From Echinometra lucunter (lineage: Eukaryota > Echinodermata > Echinoidea > Camarodonta > Echinometridae): a stretch of 64,000 nt of DNA. The notes below the pieces were generated by a model. It had not been told where the DNA came from and made no database searches. It was given only the letters and a program-made list of their open reading frames with translations. The translations under genes were made by a program, and so were the position numbers. The stretch spans positions 10,438,907 to 10,502,906 of the forward strand of contig CM057161.1 of assembly GCA_029962745.1 (NCBI GenBank). The letters are read 5' to 3'. Positions 32,833 to 43,840 of this stretch are shown here, piece by piece; position 1 is the first letter of the stretch, and the number at the start of each line of letters is the position of its first letter.

Positions 32833-35800
32833 CGCCTTCTTGAGGAAGCAACCAGAACTCCGCATGGCGGATCCATCCTTGTGTCAAAGCCATCATAAAT
32901 CAGGGAATCGAAAGTTCCCTCGTGAAAGGTGACCAAGGATAAGTTATTCTTAGTCACCTTTTGGCCTTTTGCATCATTGTAGCTTTTGTCTTGTTCTAAC
33001 ACTTGTATCTCCCTTGCTATCAGGAAAAACTGAAATGGTCAAAGGGGTTGCATCGTACTTAAAACTTAAAGATGCAGGGTTCATCAGAATCGACATGTCT
33101 GAATATCAAGAAAAGCATGCGGTCAGCAAGTTTATCGGGGCTCCTCCTGGATACATTGGATTCGACGACGGTGGTCAGCTCACAGAGAAGCTCAAGAAGT
33201 GTCCAAATGCTGTTGTTCTCTTTGATGAAGTTGAAAAAGCCCACCACGACGTTCTGACCCCTATGTTGCAGCTCTTCGATGAGGTAAAAAGATTTCATGG
33301 CTTTCGTTACCTAATAACCCTTGTATGTGAACTTTCCTGGTCAATGTTTTCACTTTATTGGTTGTCTTTGCCTTCAAATTTCTTTGTGTATTTGAGTCCC
33401 ACGTTTGTTTCTCTGTTGTTGATGTTTTTTCTCTTCACTGTCAATTGGTATGTCCTTTATCTCATAGTCATATTTTCTCTACGTTGTAAGCTGGGGTTGG
33501 GGGTCTATGCATGCAAAATGTACCTACAAAACATTAACAAAAAATACTTTGACGTTGACTTACGGAACAGAAAAAAGAGGACGTTCTCGTCCCTGCCTTG
33601 CGTGGGTTATGAAAATGTCCCGAAAAGGGATATATCTGATGATGCTTTTCCCCCTATTTCTTCTAAAAGGGAAGACTTACAGACGCAAAGGGTGAAACTG
33701 TCCAAGGTAACAAGGCTATATACTTCATGACCTCAAACCTAGGAAGTGAAGCTATCACTGAGTACTGGGAGAAAGAAAAGAGGAACCATACAGGTTAGTA
33801 TTGAAATTTGGTACATCCTTGCATTCCCCTGCAATAATTTGGACTGCCACATACTGGTGAAGACTCGACTCTTTGTCACTGTCGTGGGTTCGATCCTTAC
33901 TTAATAATGCTTTCATCCTTGGACAAAGTGATCTATCCGCACTTTTGTCCAACTCGGCCAAGGTGTAATAAATTGCCTAAAAGCTACCTGCATGGCCTTG
34001 CTGGGGTAATTTGAAGGATTCCATAAAAAGCAGTAGTATGGGCACTGGTGGGGGTGGGGTTGTCCCCTCCCCCCCCAAAAAAAGAAACAAAAACAAAAGA
34101 ACAAGGATCACCACCGAGGTTTTTTCTTCAGTTATTGTATCTCTTCGACATTGTAGCTGCATTGAAATTTCTTGAATATTTAGCCGATTAGACCTTTTCC
34201 TTTTTTATTCTGTTATTCTTTATTTTCCTTTTGGACTTTTTTTTTTTGCTCATCAACAGCTGGACCCTCCTTTTTTGTCTCGCCCACCGGAGGTGAAGGC
34301 GAGACTAAGGGATCCAAATGGCGTCCGTCCGTCGTCCGTCCGTCACAAATGTTAAAGTTTACTTGCAAGACTCTCTTATGATGCATAACTTGGCAACTGC
34401 TGGTCCAATGGCAACCAAACTTGGGTGGTAGATGCACTAGGGGTATCATCATGTTGCGGTGCTGTCGGAGGTCAACTGGTGAGGTCAAAGGTCATTTGAG
34501 GTCACAATGTTATAGAGTACCTGCAAGATTCTTTTTACATACGTTAAAGTTTACCTGCAAGACTCTCTTATGACACATAACTTGGCAACTGTTGGTCCAA
34601 TGACAACCAAACTTGGGTGATAGATGCACTAGGGCTAACATCATGTTGTGGTGCTGTTGGAGGTCACATGGTGAGGTCAAAGGTCATTTGAGGTAAAATG
34701 TTAGAGTTTACTTGCAAGACTCTCTTATGACAAATGACTTTGCAACCGTTGCTCCCTTTTCAACTAAACTTGGGTCATAGATGCACTTGGGGGACCTTCA
34801 TGCTATAGTGGCATCGGAGGTCACATGGTAAGGTCAAAGGTCATTTTATTTCAAACGTTAAAATTTACCTGCAAGACTCTCTTATGACACATAACCTGAC
34901 AACTGTTGGTCCAATGGCAACCAAACTTGGGTGATAGATGCACTAGGGGTAACATCATGTTGTGGTGCTGTCGGAGGTAAGGTTAAAGGTCATTTTAGGT
35001 CAGACATTAATTTACCTGCAAGACTTTCTTGTGACATTAAACTTGGTTAGGGATGTACTTGGGGAAACTTTCGTGTTATTTAGTCAAGGGTGAGCGAGAC
35101 ACAATCTTGCTATTGGCTTGTTTGATAGGGCAGCATCCCAAAATATTTGGCTCATTACACTACTTAGTATATGGGGGTAAATTGGATCGTATTCCTACCA
35201 TTACTTAAAAAATGATCGGGATTCCAAAATCTGGATCCCTGATGCAGATTTTTTTATGTAGATTGGCTTATTTATGATTTAAGTTCATTCTAACTTTAGC
35301 AATTATTTCTTTTTATCCAAAGGTAACTCATTACACGGTTACCAGGACTGTACCATTAATACACCTGTAAGGGCAGTTCTGACTGAAGCAACATTAATAG
35401 ACAGTTCAGCAACCTTTTCCTTATTTCCATTCTCTTATTTGGTGACCCCTGGATTTTCATATTGTTAGAAGAACAGGTGCAACTTCCCGACAGCTTCAAA
35501 CATGAAGTCATCCAACCTATCCTCAAGAGGCACTTTCGACGAGATGAATTCTTAGGCCGGATCAACGAGACGGTGTTCTTCCTACCTTTCACTGAGTATG
35601 ATCTGGTTCAACTTGTCACCAAAGAGATGAAAAAATGGTCAGAAAAGGTAGATTGCAAGTTTAGTAAACTTAGTACTTATTTGATAGTCAAATAACATTA
35701 CGTATTTATCTTTATTATATTCCACATACTAAGAATCTTGCTGTAGGATTGGACACAACTCAGCCACGTGATTAAGTGTAGTTTCCCCATCAATCATTCG

Positions 35801-36538
35801 ATAAGAAAAATTCGTCAACTCGCAGTGATGGAACTTATGTGTTTCGCTGATCACTTCAGTCTGTAGTGTCACAACGCTTATCGGTTATTTTCAGAACGCG
35901 CGAAATAAAAGTGCGTTGCCACTCGGATTTTTTGTTCCATTTTTCTCCATCACATGCACGACAAATTCTTTTGTGACGTCACAATTACTTGCGCAAGCTA
36001 AAGTCATTTGGCCAGCCGACGTGACGTGTAGGTGTACGTACTTCTCGTAGAGAAGTGAATCTAACGTTATTACAGGGTAGTTCACTTTCTTTCTAGAATG
36101 ATTGCAGATGAGGAATATAAAGCAAATAATCACCTTTTGGTTTCAGGTGACGAGACAAACTATCACTTCCTCGGCGATCTGGATGTACACGCTATCTTTC
36201 CTCAGCTTCGCTTCGGAAAGATAGCTACATCAAGATCGCCTCGGAAGTGATAGTTTGTCCATCACCTTCACAAACGGTGATTATTTGCTTACTATGAGTA
36301 GGCTATCAGTCATGATATTTACCTTTGATTTTGAAAGATGATGTTCAGTAGAACTATTCGTCGCAAGAATAACTTTAACTGGGGTAAAGTTTTGTATTGA
36401 CAGTTTATTTAGTTATAGTGATTGTAGAAGTAGTAGTAGTCGCAGAAGTAGTAGTAGTAGTAGCAGTAGAAGTATAGTAGTGGTAATAGTAGTAGTAATG
36501 GTAGTAGTACCTTTAGTAGCAGTAGCAGCAGTAGTAGT

Positions 36539-36584
<46 letters not shown>

Positions 36585-37694
36585 TAGTAGTAGCAGCAGC
36601 AGTAGTAGTAGTAGTAGTCGTGTTGGCGGTGGTGATGGTTTTGGTGTTGGTGATGGTGGTGGTGGCGGTTGTTATGGTGGTGGCGGTGGTAGTGGTTGTG
36701 ATGGTAGAAGTAGTTGTACGTACACGTAATCACTTATTTGTCTTAATACGACTCTTCATAGTTAAGAAAAAAAAATCAAAGTTTTGTATACGGCAAAGGA
36801 TGAAACAATGTATCAACAGAGAGATGAGAAACTGTATACGCTGTATAATGAGTCAGCAGAGTGTTTACACTATCCAATAAATCAACTACTCTTTGATTGC
36901 CATAAGTTTTTGTACGTTCGATGTCACCAATTGCAGGCAAAGAAGAAACATGACATAAAACTGACGTGGGACTGCTCTGTCTTGAGAGTATTGGCCGCTG
37001 GCTACAACGTACGCTATGGTGCTCGTTCTATCATTCATGAGGTAAACTTGTATTGTACTTTCGTAGAAAGGATGACTGAACAAAAAATGAGAAAAATGGA
37101 AAGGACACTTGTAAATACAAGGTTCAAGATGGAGAGAGAGAGAGATGGGGAAATGGCGAAAGAAATGGATGAAAGAGATGGAGGGGAGATCGAGAGAAGG
37201 AAGAGAGAGGTGAAGAGAGGGAGGGAGAGATCGAGATAGAATTGGCATGAATACAAGTTGCCAACAAGTCATGATGTGAAAATTAATAATACAAAAATGT
37301 GATCCTTCTTTTTCCTTGCAGGCAATTTTTCTGAAGCCAACCTCCCCCGCGCCCCCCCCCCCCGCGCCTTTTCCCGCCAAATCTTAGACCCTGATCCCTG
37401 TCAAATTTCATGTCGTGTTTGAATCTTCAGGTTGAACGAAGAATCGTCAACAACCTCGCCGAACTGCAAGGCGAATACGGAGACATCGTTAAGGGTAGCA
37501 AGATTCATATATCCGTCGTTCAAGAGGTCGCCCGGGACGTCGAACGTTTTTCGCAGAGTACCATATCCGAGGGAGCGAGCGCTTGGAGGGTGACGAGCAC
37601 AGGTCGCGATCGTGAGAGCGCCACCTCGCGAGCGCGTATGAAGATGGAGGTACTAGACCGCTATGATTATGTGAGGAAAGGAATTTTTATATGA
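24993..37694 (+). CDS. CLPB: Triple zinc-finger CLPB-like AAA+ disaggregase (9 exons)
   Basis: Joined exons: 24993-25118, 25539-25940, 26233-26350, 31862-31939, 33024-33283, 33670-33793, 35469-35647, 36937-37041, 37431-37694; 551 residues, all phases agree. Three RanBP2-type fingers come first (Cys 9/12/23/26, 45/48/59/62, 134/137/148/151). The AAA+ module matches CLPB/Skd3: LEKNIVGQ near 199, Walker A GSSGIGKT 237-244, pore loop GYIG (Tyr 285), Walker B VVLFDE 305-310, sensor-1 Asn 351, arginine finger in GRINE (Arg 400), sensor-2 GAR 457-459. All catalytic residues are present, so it should be an active ATP-driven unfoldase. Vertebrate CLPB has a mitochondrial presequence and ankyrin repeats; neither is seen, and the start MMADEEW is acidic, so a cytosolic or nuclear site is inferred. 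An in-frame TGA eight codons upstream supports the start. Confidence 0.9.
25539..25940 (+). CDS. CLPB: CLPB-like exon 2: zinc fingers 2 and 3
   Basis: 134 codons between TTTTTCAG and GTGAGT. Finger 2 (Cys 45-62) has Thr-Tyr after the second Cys and Asn two positions later, close to the Thr-Phe of ubiquitin-binding NZF fingers. Finger 3 (Cys 134-151) has Met-Phe there. The ~70 residues between them are acidic and unstructured-looking. Confidence 0.88.
26233..26350 (+). CDS. CLPB: CLPB-like exon 3: linker to AAA+ domain
   Basis: Starts after TTCCATGCAG and ends AAAAA|GTGAGT in phase 1. Encodes residues 177-215 with [17 protein letters not shown], the conserved lead-in to the CLPB ATPase. Confidence 0.85.
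27341..27632 (+). pseudogene. CR1/L2-type LINE 3' fragment
   Basis: Encodes a LINE C-terminus: [20 protein letters not shown], then [20 protein letters not shown] to a TGA near 27511. The tail has GAGCATCTCTTACGAGATGG and ends in (ATT)n, as CR1/L2 elements do. It is 5'-truncated and sits inside the L1/Tx1-like LINE. Confidence 0.8.
28167..29516. mobile_element. Long-terminal-inverted-repeat element, 1.35 kb
   Basis: The left ~205 bp from CACTCAACAAAAAAAAAG is matched in inverse by the right ~205 bp ending TGTTGAGTG, about 85-90% alike by eye. A third, direct partial copy of the arm lies near 28610-28700. No transposase frame. It interrupts the LINE between the YADD region and the [10 protein letters not shown] region. 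Confidence 0.78.
31862..31939 (+). CDS. CLPB: CLPB-like exon 4: Walker A first half
   Basis: 78 bp. Encodes IRRKEGGW and [13 protein letters not shown]; the Walker A glycine codon is split by the next intron (G|GA). Flanks CCCAG and GGTAAGT are consensus. Confidence 0.88.
32197..32466. repeat. Possible MITE in intron 4
   Basis: TACACTCTCTTTTCTGCGTA at the left resembles the inverse of CCGCAGATTAACAGTGTA at the right. The interior has repeated GACTCGG and GAGTC motifs. Ends are imperfect. Confidence 0.4.
32604..32741. mobile_element. MITE with ~40-bp inverted ends, intron 4
   Basis: Left arm GGGAGCGTTTCATGAAGAGT... through TTTTCACTGAC mirrors the right arm GTCAGTGAAAATCACTGAC through GAGACGCTCCC with few mismatches. 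138 bp, no coding capacity. Confidence 0.75.
32771..32831. repeat. (TA)n microsatellite
   Basis: About 30 TA units with one interruption, in intron 4. Confidence 0.9.
33024..33283 (+). CDS. CLPB: CLPB-like exon 5: Walker A end, pore loop, Walker B
   Basis: Residues 243-328. Contains [31 protein letters not shown] and [13 protein letters not shown]. Ends GAG|GTAAAA in phase 0. Confidence 0.92.
33670..33793 (+). CDS. CLPB: CLPB-like exon 6: sensor 1
   Basis: Residues 329-369, [11 protein letters not shown] and [11 protein letters not shown]. Acceptor TCTAAAAG and donor CAG|GTTAGT, phase 1. Confidence 0.9.
33794..35468 (+). other. CLPB-like intron 6
   Basis: Contains a tRNA B-box-like GGGTTCGATCC near 33892, a C run near 34067, and a tandem-repeat element (34275-35102). 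Confidence 0.6.
34275..35102. mobile_element. Element with ~155-195-bp tandem units, intron 6
   Basis: Ends TGTCTCGCCCACC and GGGTGAGCGAGACA are near-inverse. Inside are about five units starting near 34345, 34541, 34694, 34854 and 35000, each with TTACCTGCAAGACTCTCTTA, then AACCAAACTTGGGTGATAGA and GGTCAAAGGTCATTT. A CCGTC-rich stretch follows the left end. No coding capacity. Confidence 0.65.
35469..35647 (+). CDS. CLPB: CLPB-like exon 7: arginine finger
   Basis: Residues 370-429, with [19 protein letters not shown] and [13 protein letters not shown]. Acceptor TTGTTAG, donor AAG|GTAGAT, phase 0. Confidence 0.92.
36121..36290. mobile_element. Hairpin MITE in intron 7
   Basis: AGCAAATAATCACC at the left mirrors GGTGATTATTTGCT at the right, and inner arms (AGACAAACTATCACTTCC and its inverse) continue to a ~12-base loop near 36200. 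Almost the whole 170 bp folds back. Confidence 0.75.
36424..36720. repeat. (GTA)n/(AGC)n/(GGT)n compound microsatellite
   Basis: Trinucleotide arrays changing in type along the stretch. Reading frames with poly-Thr, His, Ala or Val are artefacts of it. Confidence 0.9.
36937..37041 (+). CDS. CLPB: CLPB-like exon 8: sensor 2
   Basis: 35 codons, residues 430-464, including [16 protein letters not shown]. Acceptor AATTGCAG, donor GAG|GTAAAC. Confidence 0.92.
37431..37694 (+). CDS. CLPB: CLPB-like exon 9: C-terminus and stop
   Basis: Residues 465-551 from [12 protein letters not shown] to a TGA at 37692-37694. The start matches the CLPB C-terminal domain; the last ~40 residues diverge. A GTGAGG at 37670-37675 could be an alternative donor giving another tail. 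Confidence 0.85.
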   Translation, partial: VERRIVNNLAELQGEYGDIVKGSKIHISVVQEVARDVERFSQSTISEGASAWRVTSTGRDRESATSRARMKMEVLDRYDYVRKGIFI

Positions 37695-37720
37695 ATTATG
37701 ATGCAAAGGACTATTGAGAA

Positions 37721-37726
37721 AATAAA
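37721..37726 (+). terminator. Candidate polyadenylation signal of the CLPB-like gene
   Basis: AATAAA 27 bases after the stop codon. This is close; later signals may be used. Confidence 0.4.
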
Positions 37727-40130
37727 AATGATTAGGAGTTCATCTGTTCCAGGGTACATGTTTAAAATGTCATATTCCTCTGGGGAAAATGGCTGCAAGG
37801 CTCTTCGATGAAAATGTTCCAATACAAAAGTTTATAAATACTTTATATGGAAAGATTATTGTTGTTCACTGAAGGAAGGAAAAGATGGGGCAAGCGGGAT
37901 TCATCAACTAAGTATAGCCTCAACATGCAATATAAAATAATTATATTTTCACTTATTGTTTAATGACTGTGTATCTGCCATAATCAGTGATAGGCCTAGA
38001 AGACGTATAGGTTAATGCAATTTCTTCTGTATAAATTCTTATAGCAATTTATCCCAATATTATTGTTTAAGTCACCCTTTTCCCTCCTTTCTTCCTTTGC
38101 AAGTAGAATATTGGTGTTAGTATACTGCAATAGATACAGCACTTTCACTGCAGTATCCTTTTCACTGCAATACATAAAAAGGTTATATCACCATTCTGAT
38201 TCTTTTACTATCTGTCTGAAAAAAAAATCAAAATGGAAGCCAACAAGAATTACTTTTCACGAGTTAAGCTTTTGTCATATAAAGGTATTTATTCAAGGGG
38301 GTATATATATATAGTAATCTGGGGTAATTGATTTTAATTGTCCAATTTTATTTCATTCATGCAAAATGTATGTGAATATTGATTTGTTAATACAAATATT
38401 GTACATATCAGAGTATTTGTGTATGTATTATGGCGTAGAGTTGACTCTTTCATGCGGTGTACTATGAGCAGTGTGTATTGTTGTGTTTTCTTTGCCTTCT
38501 GAGATGAGTGATTTTGCATGTGGTGGTGACACTGGCCAAAGATTGACACTGTAGGGGAAGGTGTAGAGTGCTCAAATATGGTGTTGGATGTCAGTGATAT
38601 GTCTGCTACGAGTCTATAAAATAGATTTAGGATATCTATTTTGTTTTCTTAATTATTGATGTATGAATACATAATTAGGCTCTGTTGCAATTGATTGGTC
38701 AAATAACATATCATACAAATAAAAGGAATTTTTTTTCAAAAATCCTTCATAAATAGATCAATATTCATCCATGACACAAACATACCAAGTATCAAAAGAA
38801 TCTGATGACTAGTTACCCTAGAAACTTGTCCAGATGATTTTCTTATTTTGTTCTTTTTATGCAAATAAGGAAATAGTTGTGACTTTCCATGCACCTAAAA
38901 TCATACATGTAGATATATACTATGAATACATATACACTTTACTGAGGTTGATGCCAACATGAAGGAAAAAACGCACTAAAGGATATATCTATCATAAACT
39001 GTATGATACTTCCTTAAGCTTCTTCTTGCTCTTTCTCACTTAAATTAAGCGTTGATATCTAAAACGTACGTCTAAATTACGTTTCCCTTCCACTAAAAGC
39101 ATACCTAGTCTTCAACCTGAATTTAACTTGAAGGGAACAATAAAACTTTTTGAAAATTTCTTTTTATTTCTCTCATGTTTATTGCAGATCCCCTTTAACT
39201 TACCCAAATGTTAACTAAGATCGTTCGTATGTCTAAACGTTAGTATTTATCTCCCCATTCCCTTGTTCTCATCCTTGCTTACACCCTCGTCCCATTCTAG
39301 GGGACGTTTAATTAAAGAATTTGATTTAATTTCAAGCCAGGCGATCAATACTGATTTAGACATCGACATTGGCATGTCAACAAAACATTGTCTTAGACAA
39401 GGCGGCAGTAAAAACAAAGAGCTCCTTTCCAAAAACCAGAGAGGCTCAGCCGGTATATGCAGGAAGACTTTGAAAGTTTTGTTTAGTCTTATGGTAAGCC
39501 TGCGGCAGGAAGTCAAGTTTGCATCATATACCGTATTTTGATGGCGAAAGTTTTGTAATTGTACACTGTAATGTGCTTTGCTCTCTCACAAAATTTAGTA
39601 GCTGGAACGTTGATACTAGGGCAAGAGCTAGAAAATATCCCTACGAATGAGACTACATATAGGCCTACTCATTAAGTTATTTCATTTCATCATTTCGCGA
39701 GAACAACGAATTGTAAGAGCATTAGCCGAACCTCTTGATACTTGGACAAGAAGTGCCAAGCTCCTCCCTTCTCGAAAATGTCCTCGTACCTCTATAAAAA
39801 TAGGAAATAACATTTCAAAGCAAAAATGTGGAATCAAAATAAACGATAATTTCCCCATCTCTCTGCCAACAATGATGCGTTATTTCCATCATCCTACAAA
39901 AATCAAGAACCCCCCCCCCCCGAAAACAACAAAAAACTTGGTCCCTTCACCGATGCCCCTGAATAGTGTTTTTTAAAACAAAACAACAACAGCAAGAACA
40001 AGAAAAGATATTGGCTAAAGGTCCAGTCAATCGATTAAAAAATAAAAATGATTGGTAGTTTTGTTTTTATTTTTTTGGAAATTCTCAAGACAAATTGATT
40101 GACTGAAGTTACATGTGGATTTACATCGAA
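37727..40130. other. Intergenic, nothing recognised
   Basis: AT-rich sequence downstream of the CLPB-like gene. Short frames have no recognisable domains. Part may be 3' untranslated. Confidence 0.4.
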
Positions 40131-40134
40131 ATGA

Positions 40135-40345
40135 TATCAATAATAATAATAATTAATAATAAATGTGACTTGTATAGCGCCAGATCCACTCTGTGGAGTG
40201 CTCAAGGCGCTTTTTAAGAAATTAGGAAGTGAACAGAAATGTTTTAAGATGTTTCTTGAAAGTTTCAGAGGTTAAACACTTTTTGATGTCTTCAGGAAGG
40301 CCATTCCATGATTCCACATTTTGCTTTGAAATGTTAGTTATCTAT
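40135..40345 (-). pseudogene. CR1/L2-type LINE 3' fragment
   Basis: On the minus strand it encodes a LINE C-terminus (NVESWNGLPEDIKKCLTSET then FKKHLKTFLFTS and a stop). It continues into a tail with AGCGCC and GGCGCT motifs and ends in an (ATT)n-type array near 40140. Heavily 5'-truncated. Confidence 0.75.
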
Positions 40346-40349
40346 TTAA

Positions 40350-41720
40350 AGGAATCTCGGCTCTTCCCGTTATCACCAAATTAATCTTTAATTATGAAAC
40401 AAATTTGTAGCTATCGCATTTACTATTCGTTGTTATAGCGAAATGATGAAATGCCTTTTTATGAGTACATTATGCAATAACATGTGTAATAATGTGTGAC
40501 TTACAGTCACAGTGATGGCGCGTGATTATTCATGATGAAAGTAATTGTAAAGTCTTCCCATTTTTTCTTTTCCCCGGGACTATAATCACTTTTTATTAAT
40601 TACATGTAAGATTTAGGGATACATAATGTCTGTATATATGTTACATTGTGCAATTTGTATGTTGGAAAAAGGCTTGTTTTTGTTTGCTTGATTATAAAAA
40701 AAATATCTCCATTTAACCGATGTCGATTCAATGGTTTTATTTAAATTTTCATGCATGGTCGTACGGTGCTTGGATACGTGTTGATAGCCACGGGTTCCAT
40801 ATAGTAGTACAGAATTATTCGAATGTGACTTGCTTCATTTAGGCCTATTACATCGGATTGTTACATTTAAAAAAAAATCTTTTTGAGGGTCCGGACCGTA
40901 ATACATTCCATTAGTCCTGCTTTAAATTCAATAACCAATATGTCACATCTAAATTTAAGTGGTATAGAAGAGAAAAGTTTAATTGTCTTCATAATTCTTA
41001 TCAGTACAGGAAAAAAAAAATGATAATACATCCCCATGCTCTTCGCTTATTTAAAAAACAACCCAGTTTCTATTAGCCGTGTTAAGCGCCACAGTCGACG
41101 AAAACATTTCTCTCCTTGTCATTTTGCTATTGAAGAAAAACAAATGATTTTCGAAATACTAATATCAAGGAGTTTGTTTAAGCCTGAGAAGTCTCTTTCC
41201 GTAATTTTCACACACAAATTGAAAATAAAGTCAGTCTTAATTATTTCCTCGTGTAGACTTCGTTATTTCTTGAGTAAATCTGTTCGATTTGTTTTTAATG
41301 TTCATTACAAGTTTTCTGTCAACATAATAATGTTCGCCGAATTCTCATCTCTTTTCATTTGGATGGGAAGAAAATAATAAAAGATATTAAAACGATTACT
41401 CCGCTTATATGTGTGTTTCTTTTTCATTTTTCAAAGTGGAAGTTTGGGACAATTAACCCTTGTAACCTCACGGAGCCGTATTTGGCATACACTCTATATA
41501 CATGTATAGCAGGACCTTGTTCAGGTCTTTTATGGTTGTCGATAGGTTAATAGTTCTTGTAGCTCGTCTCACACTCTGGCTATTGACTCACGGACTCAGG
41601 GCTGTTTCCTTTACCAGGGGAACCTCCAGGCCTGTCAACACCATCACAGAGGTCTTTCCTCCGCTCTGTGATTTCAGCATCGAGTATAATTGGCCCATTT
41701 TCCACCCCTTTTACTTTCTG

Positions 41721-41755
<35 letters not shown>

Positions 41756-43270
41756 CACCTCCACCATCACCATCATCATCATCATCACGGTTCATGCAAA
41801 TTTTTCCCGCCTCCACCCGTTGCCCCCTCGCGGGTATGCGCCGTCCCTCTCCTCCCTACTCCCATGTCCCCCTTGAACGACATCCCTCCTGGTTATTCTC
41901 ATATTTTAATAAAAGATGAGAGTCCTTGTTTTTTGTATCCCTTCTTTCCTCCGACACGGGGAAACGGTTTGGTTTCCGGGCACTTAATGTGTATTTAACC
42001 ACTTTTTTATCCTGCTAGTTTTTGTTTCCTCTTCTCATCTCTTTCTTGGCAACTAGATACAGGAGTAAGGCTTGTATTTCGGAAGAAGAAGGTTTCATTT
42101 AACTGAGCAGGTACACGAACCCGGTGATACGGTCATAGATACTTATTGATCGTTTAGTCTACCGTCTTATATTACAGTCCAAGAACCTGTATTGTAATTA
42201 CTGTAAAGTAACTATTCAATAAAGGAGGGGGGGGGGGGCTTCCAAGATTTAAAATAGGAATCAAATCTATAGGACATGGCGCTGGTGATTTAAGTAAAAG
42301 GTGAAAGTACGCCTCAAGTAATGCAAGAATTCATTAAAAAATTAATTCAATCAAAGCATAACTACATGTGTTAACGTTTTATTAATGAGATCATCTTTTA
42401 TTCAAGCTCCATTCCGGCATTTGCTATTGATTTTTGTTGCGCGATAAAGCCTCGAGCAAAATATGAATGCAACTAAATGTCCACACTTTCAGGGGGAAAA
42501 ATCTGCATGGAGAAATATCGGCTAAGTGGGCGAGCTCGGAAGAAAGTAAATACAAAGTTAAAACAAGTTCTCTTTTTAAATTGTAAGTATAAATTGCCCT
42601 TAAGTTATCTTTCAATCAATTATATTTGTATATATAAAAAAAAAATAGGTAGGTCTTATCGATGTCCATATCTCACATACCAAGAATCTTGCAACGCAAT
42701 TGGTCAAAATGAGGTCACATGACAAGGGATAGTTATTGCTATCCATGTAATTAATATTTGTATGTGGCGATAGGAAAAACTAAAAGCTATTATCTGAAAA
42801 CGGGGGGGGGGGGGAGGGGTGGTGGTTCACTGTTGGCTTGTACACAATTACATGAAGAAGGTAACGTTAATAGAACTGTATATACTATGTAACTCACGCT
42901 AGAAGTCTAGAAGTTCGATGATATTGATACCAGATTTATATGGCAAATGGTACTTTGAGATTCTAATATAAATTACTGAACAGCGTCATTTCAACGATAA
43001 AACATTACATGGGAATGCAGTAAAGGCAACGGCACGATATTTTTACCTCCCAGTCAAGGAGGAAAAAATATAATGCCTTGAGATGCATATCCAATTCCTC
43101 CAATGTCAATGATTTGGGGTTGGCCGGAAAATATGAAGGCTTTTTTAGCTCGTTACTTTTACCTCCTTCCAACTTCAAATGCAGCCTACGGAAGATGGAA
43201 GGCATGGTTGAAGAGCAGCGAACACTTCACTGCATGTTTACATACACAATAAGAACCCATTGAGAGTAGC
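40350..43270. other. Intergenic, simple repeats only
   Basis: Includes (CT)n then CCA/CAT arrays near 41720-41790 and G runs near 42227 and 42802. No supported gene. Confidence 0.4.
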
Positions 43271-43285
43271 AGGTTTCTCAAGAGA

Positions 43286-43370
43286 GATTGAGAGAGAGAG
43301 AGGGGGGGGGGGGGGGAGAGTGAGCGATGGAAAGGGGAAAGGGAAGGAGCAAGAGGTATAAATGGGATAG

Positions 43371-43411
<41 letters not shown>

Positions 43412-43412
43412 A
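43286..43412. repeat. (GA)n/G-rich microsatellite
   Basis: GA arrays separated by a G run and a less regular purine-rich segment. Confidence 0.85.
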
Positions 43413-43840
43413 AGAAATACTTGTAGACAGAGATGATGAGACCGAATGAAAGAGAAACAGAGAGAAACACTAAAAACAAATTCTTTAAACATGTTGAAAT
43501 GACTAGATTATGGGTCAGCTGGGTGCAACTGATATGTCTGGTCATAAAAGTTACTATATTCTAGTCAGAAAATGACTGAGTTCTAGTGAAAATACAACTA
43601 GAAAATAGTCACAAATTATTATAGTAAAATAAAAATGATTAGTTGCATTTTCATATTCTATACTTTATAATTTTCATATTTTATTTGCACCCACCTGACC
43701 CTTTCTTCTATTCATTTTTAGCTGATTTGTTTTAAGAGTGAAGGGAAAGACAGGGGTCAGGGCCCGGATGGAAAGTTATGTCTTATTAGCAGATAAGCAT
43801 GTCTAATTTTCATCTCTTTTGGAATGAAATGTCGATTGTA

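Larger units (their letters stand above)
31940..33023 (+). other. CLPB-like intron 4 with MITEs
   Basis: Holds a possible MITE (32197-32466), a clear MITE (32604-32741) and a TA microsatellite. The 152-codon minus-strand frame here (32046-32504) has no recognisable domain. Confidence 0.6.
35648..36936 (+). other. CLPB-like intron 7
   Basis: Contains a hairpin element (36121-36290) and a compound trinucleotide microsatellite (about 36424-36720). Confidence 0.6.

Noticed and set aside
33860..33900. Second SINE or tRNA in intron 6
   Set aside because: Only a B-box-like GGGTTCGATCC is clear; the A box and any stems are not convincing.
36413..36733. Thr/Ala/His-rich frame
   Set aside because: Produced by the compound trinucleotide microsatellite.
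24993..37694. Processed retrocopy or pseudogene for the CLPB-like gene
   Set aside because: Eight introns with consensus sites, agreeing phases and intact catalytic motifs argue for a live gene.
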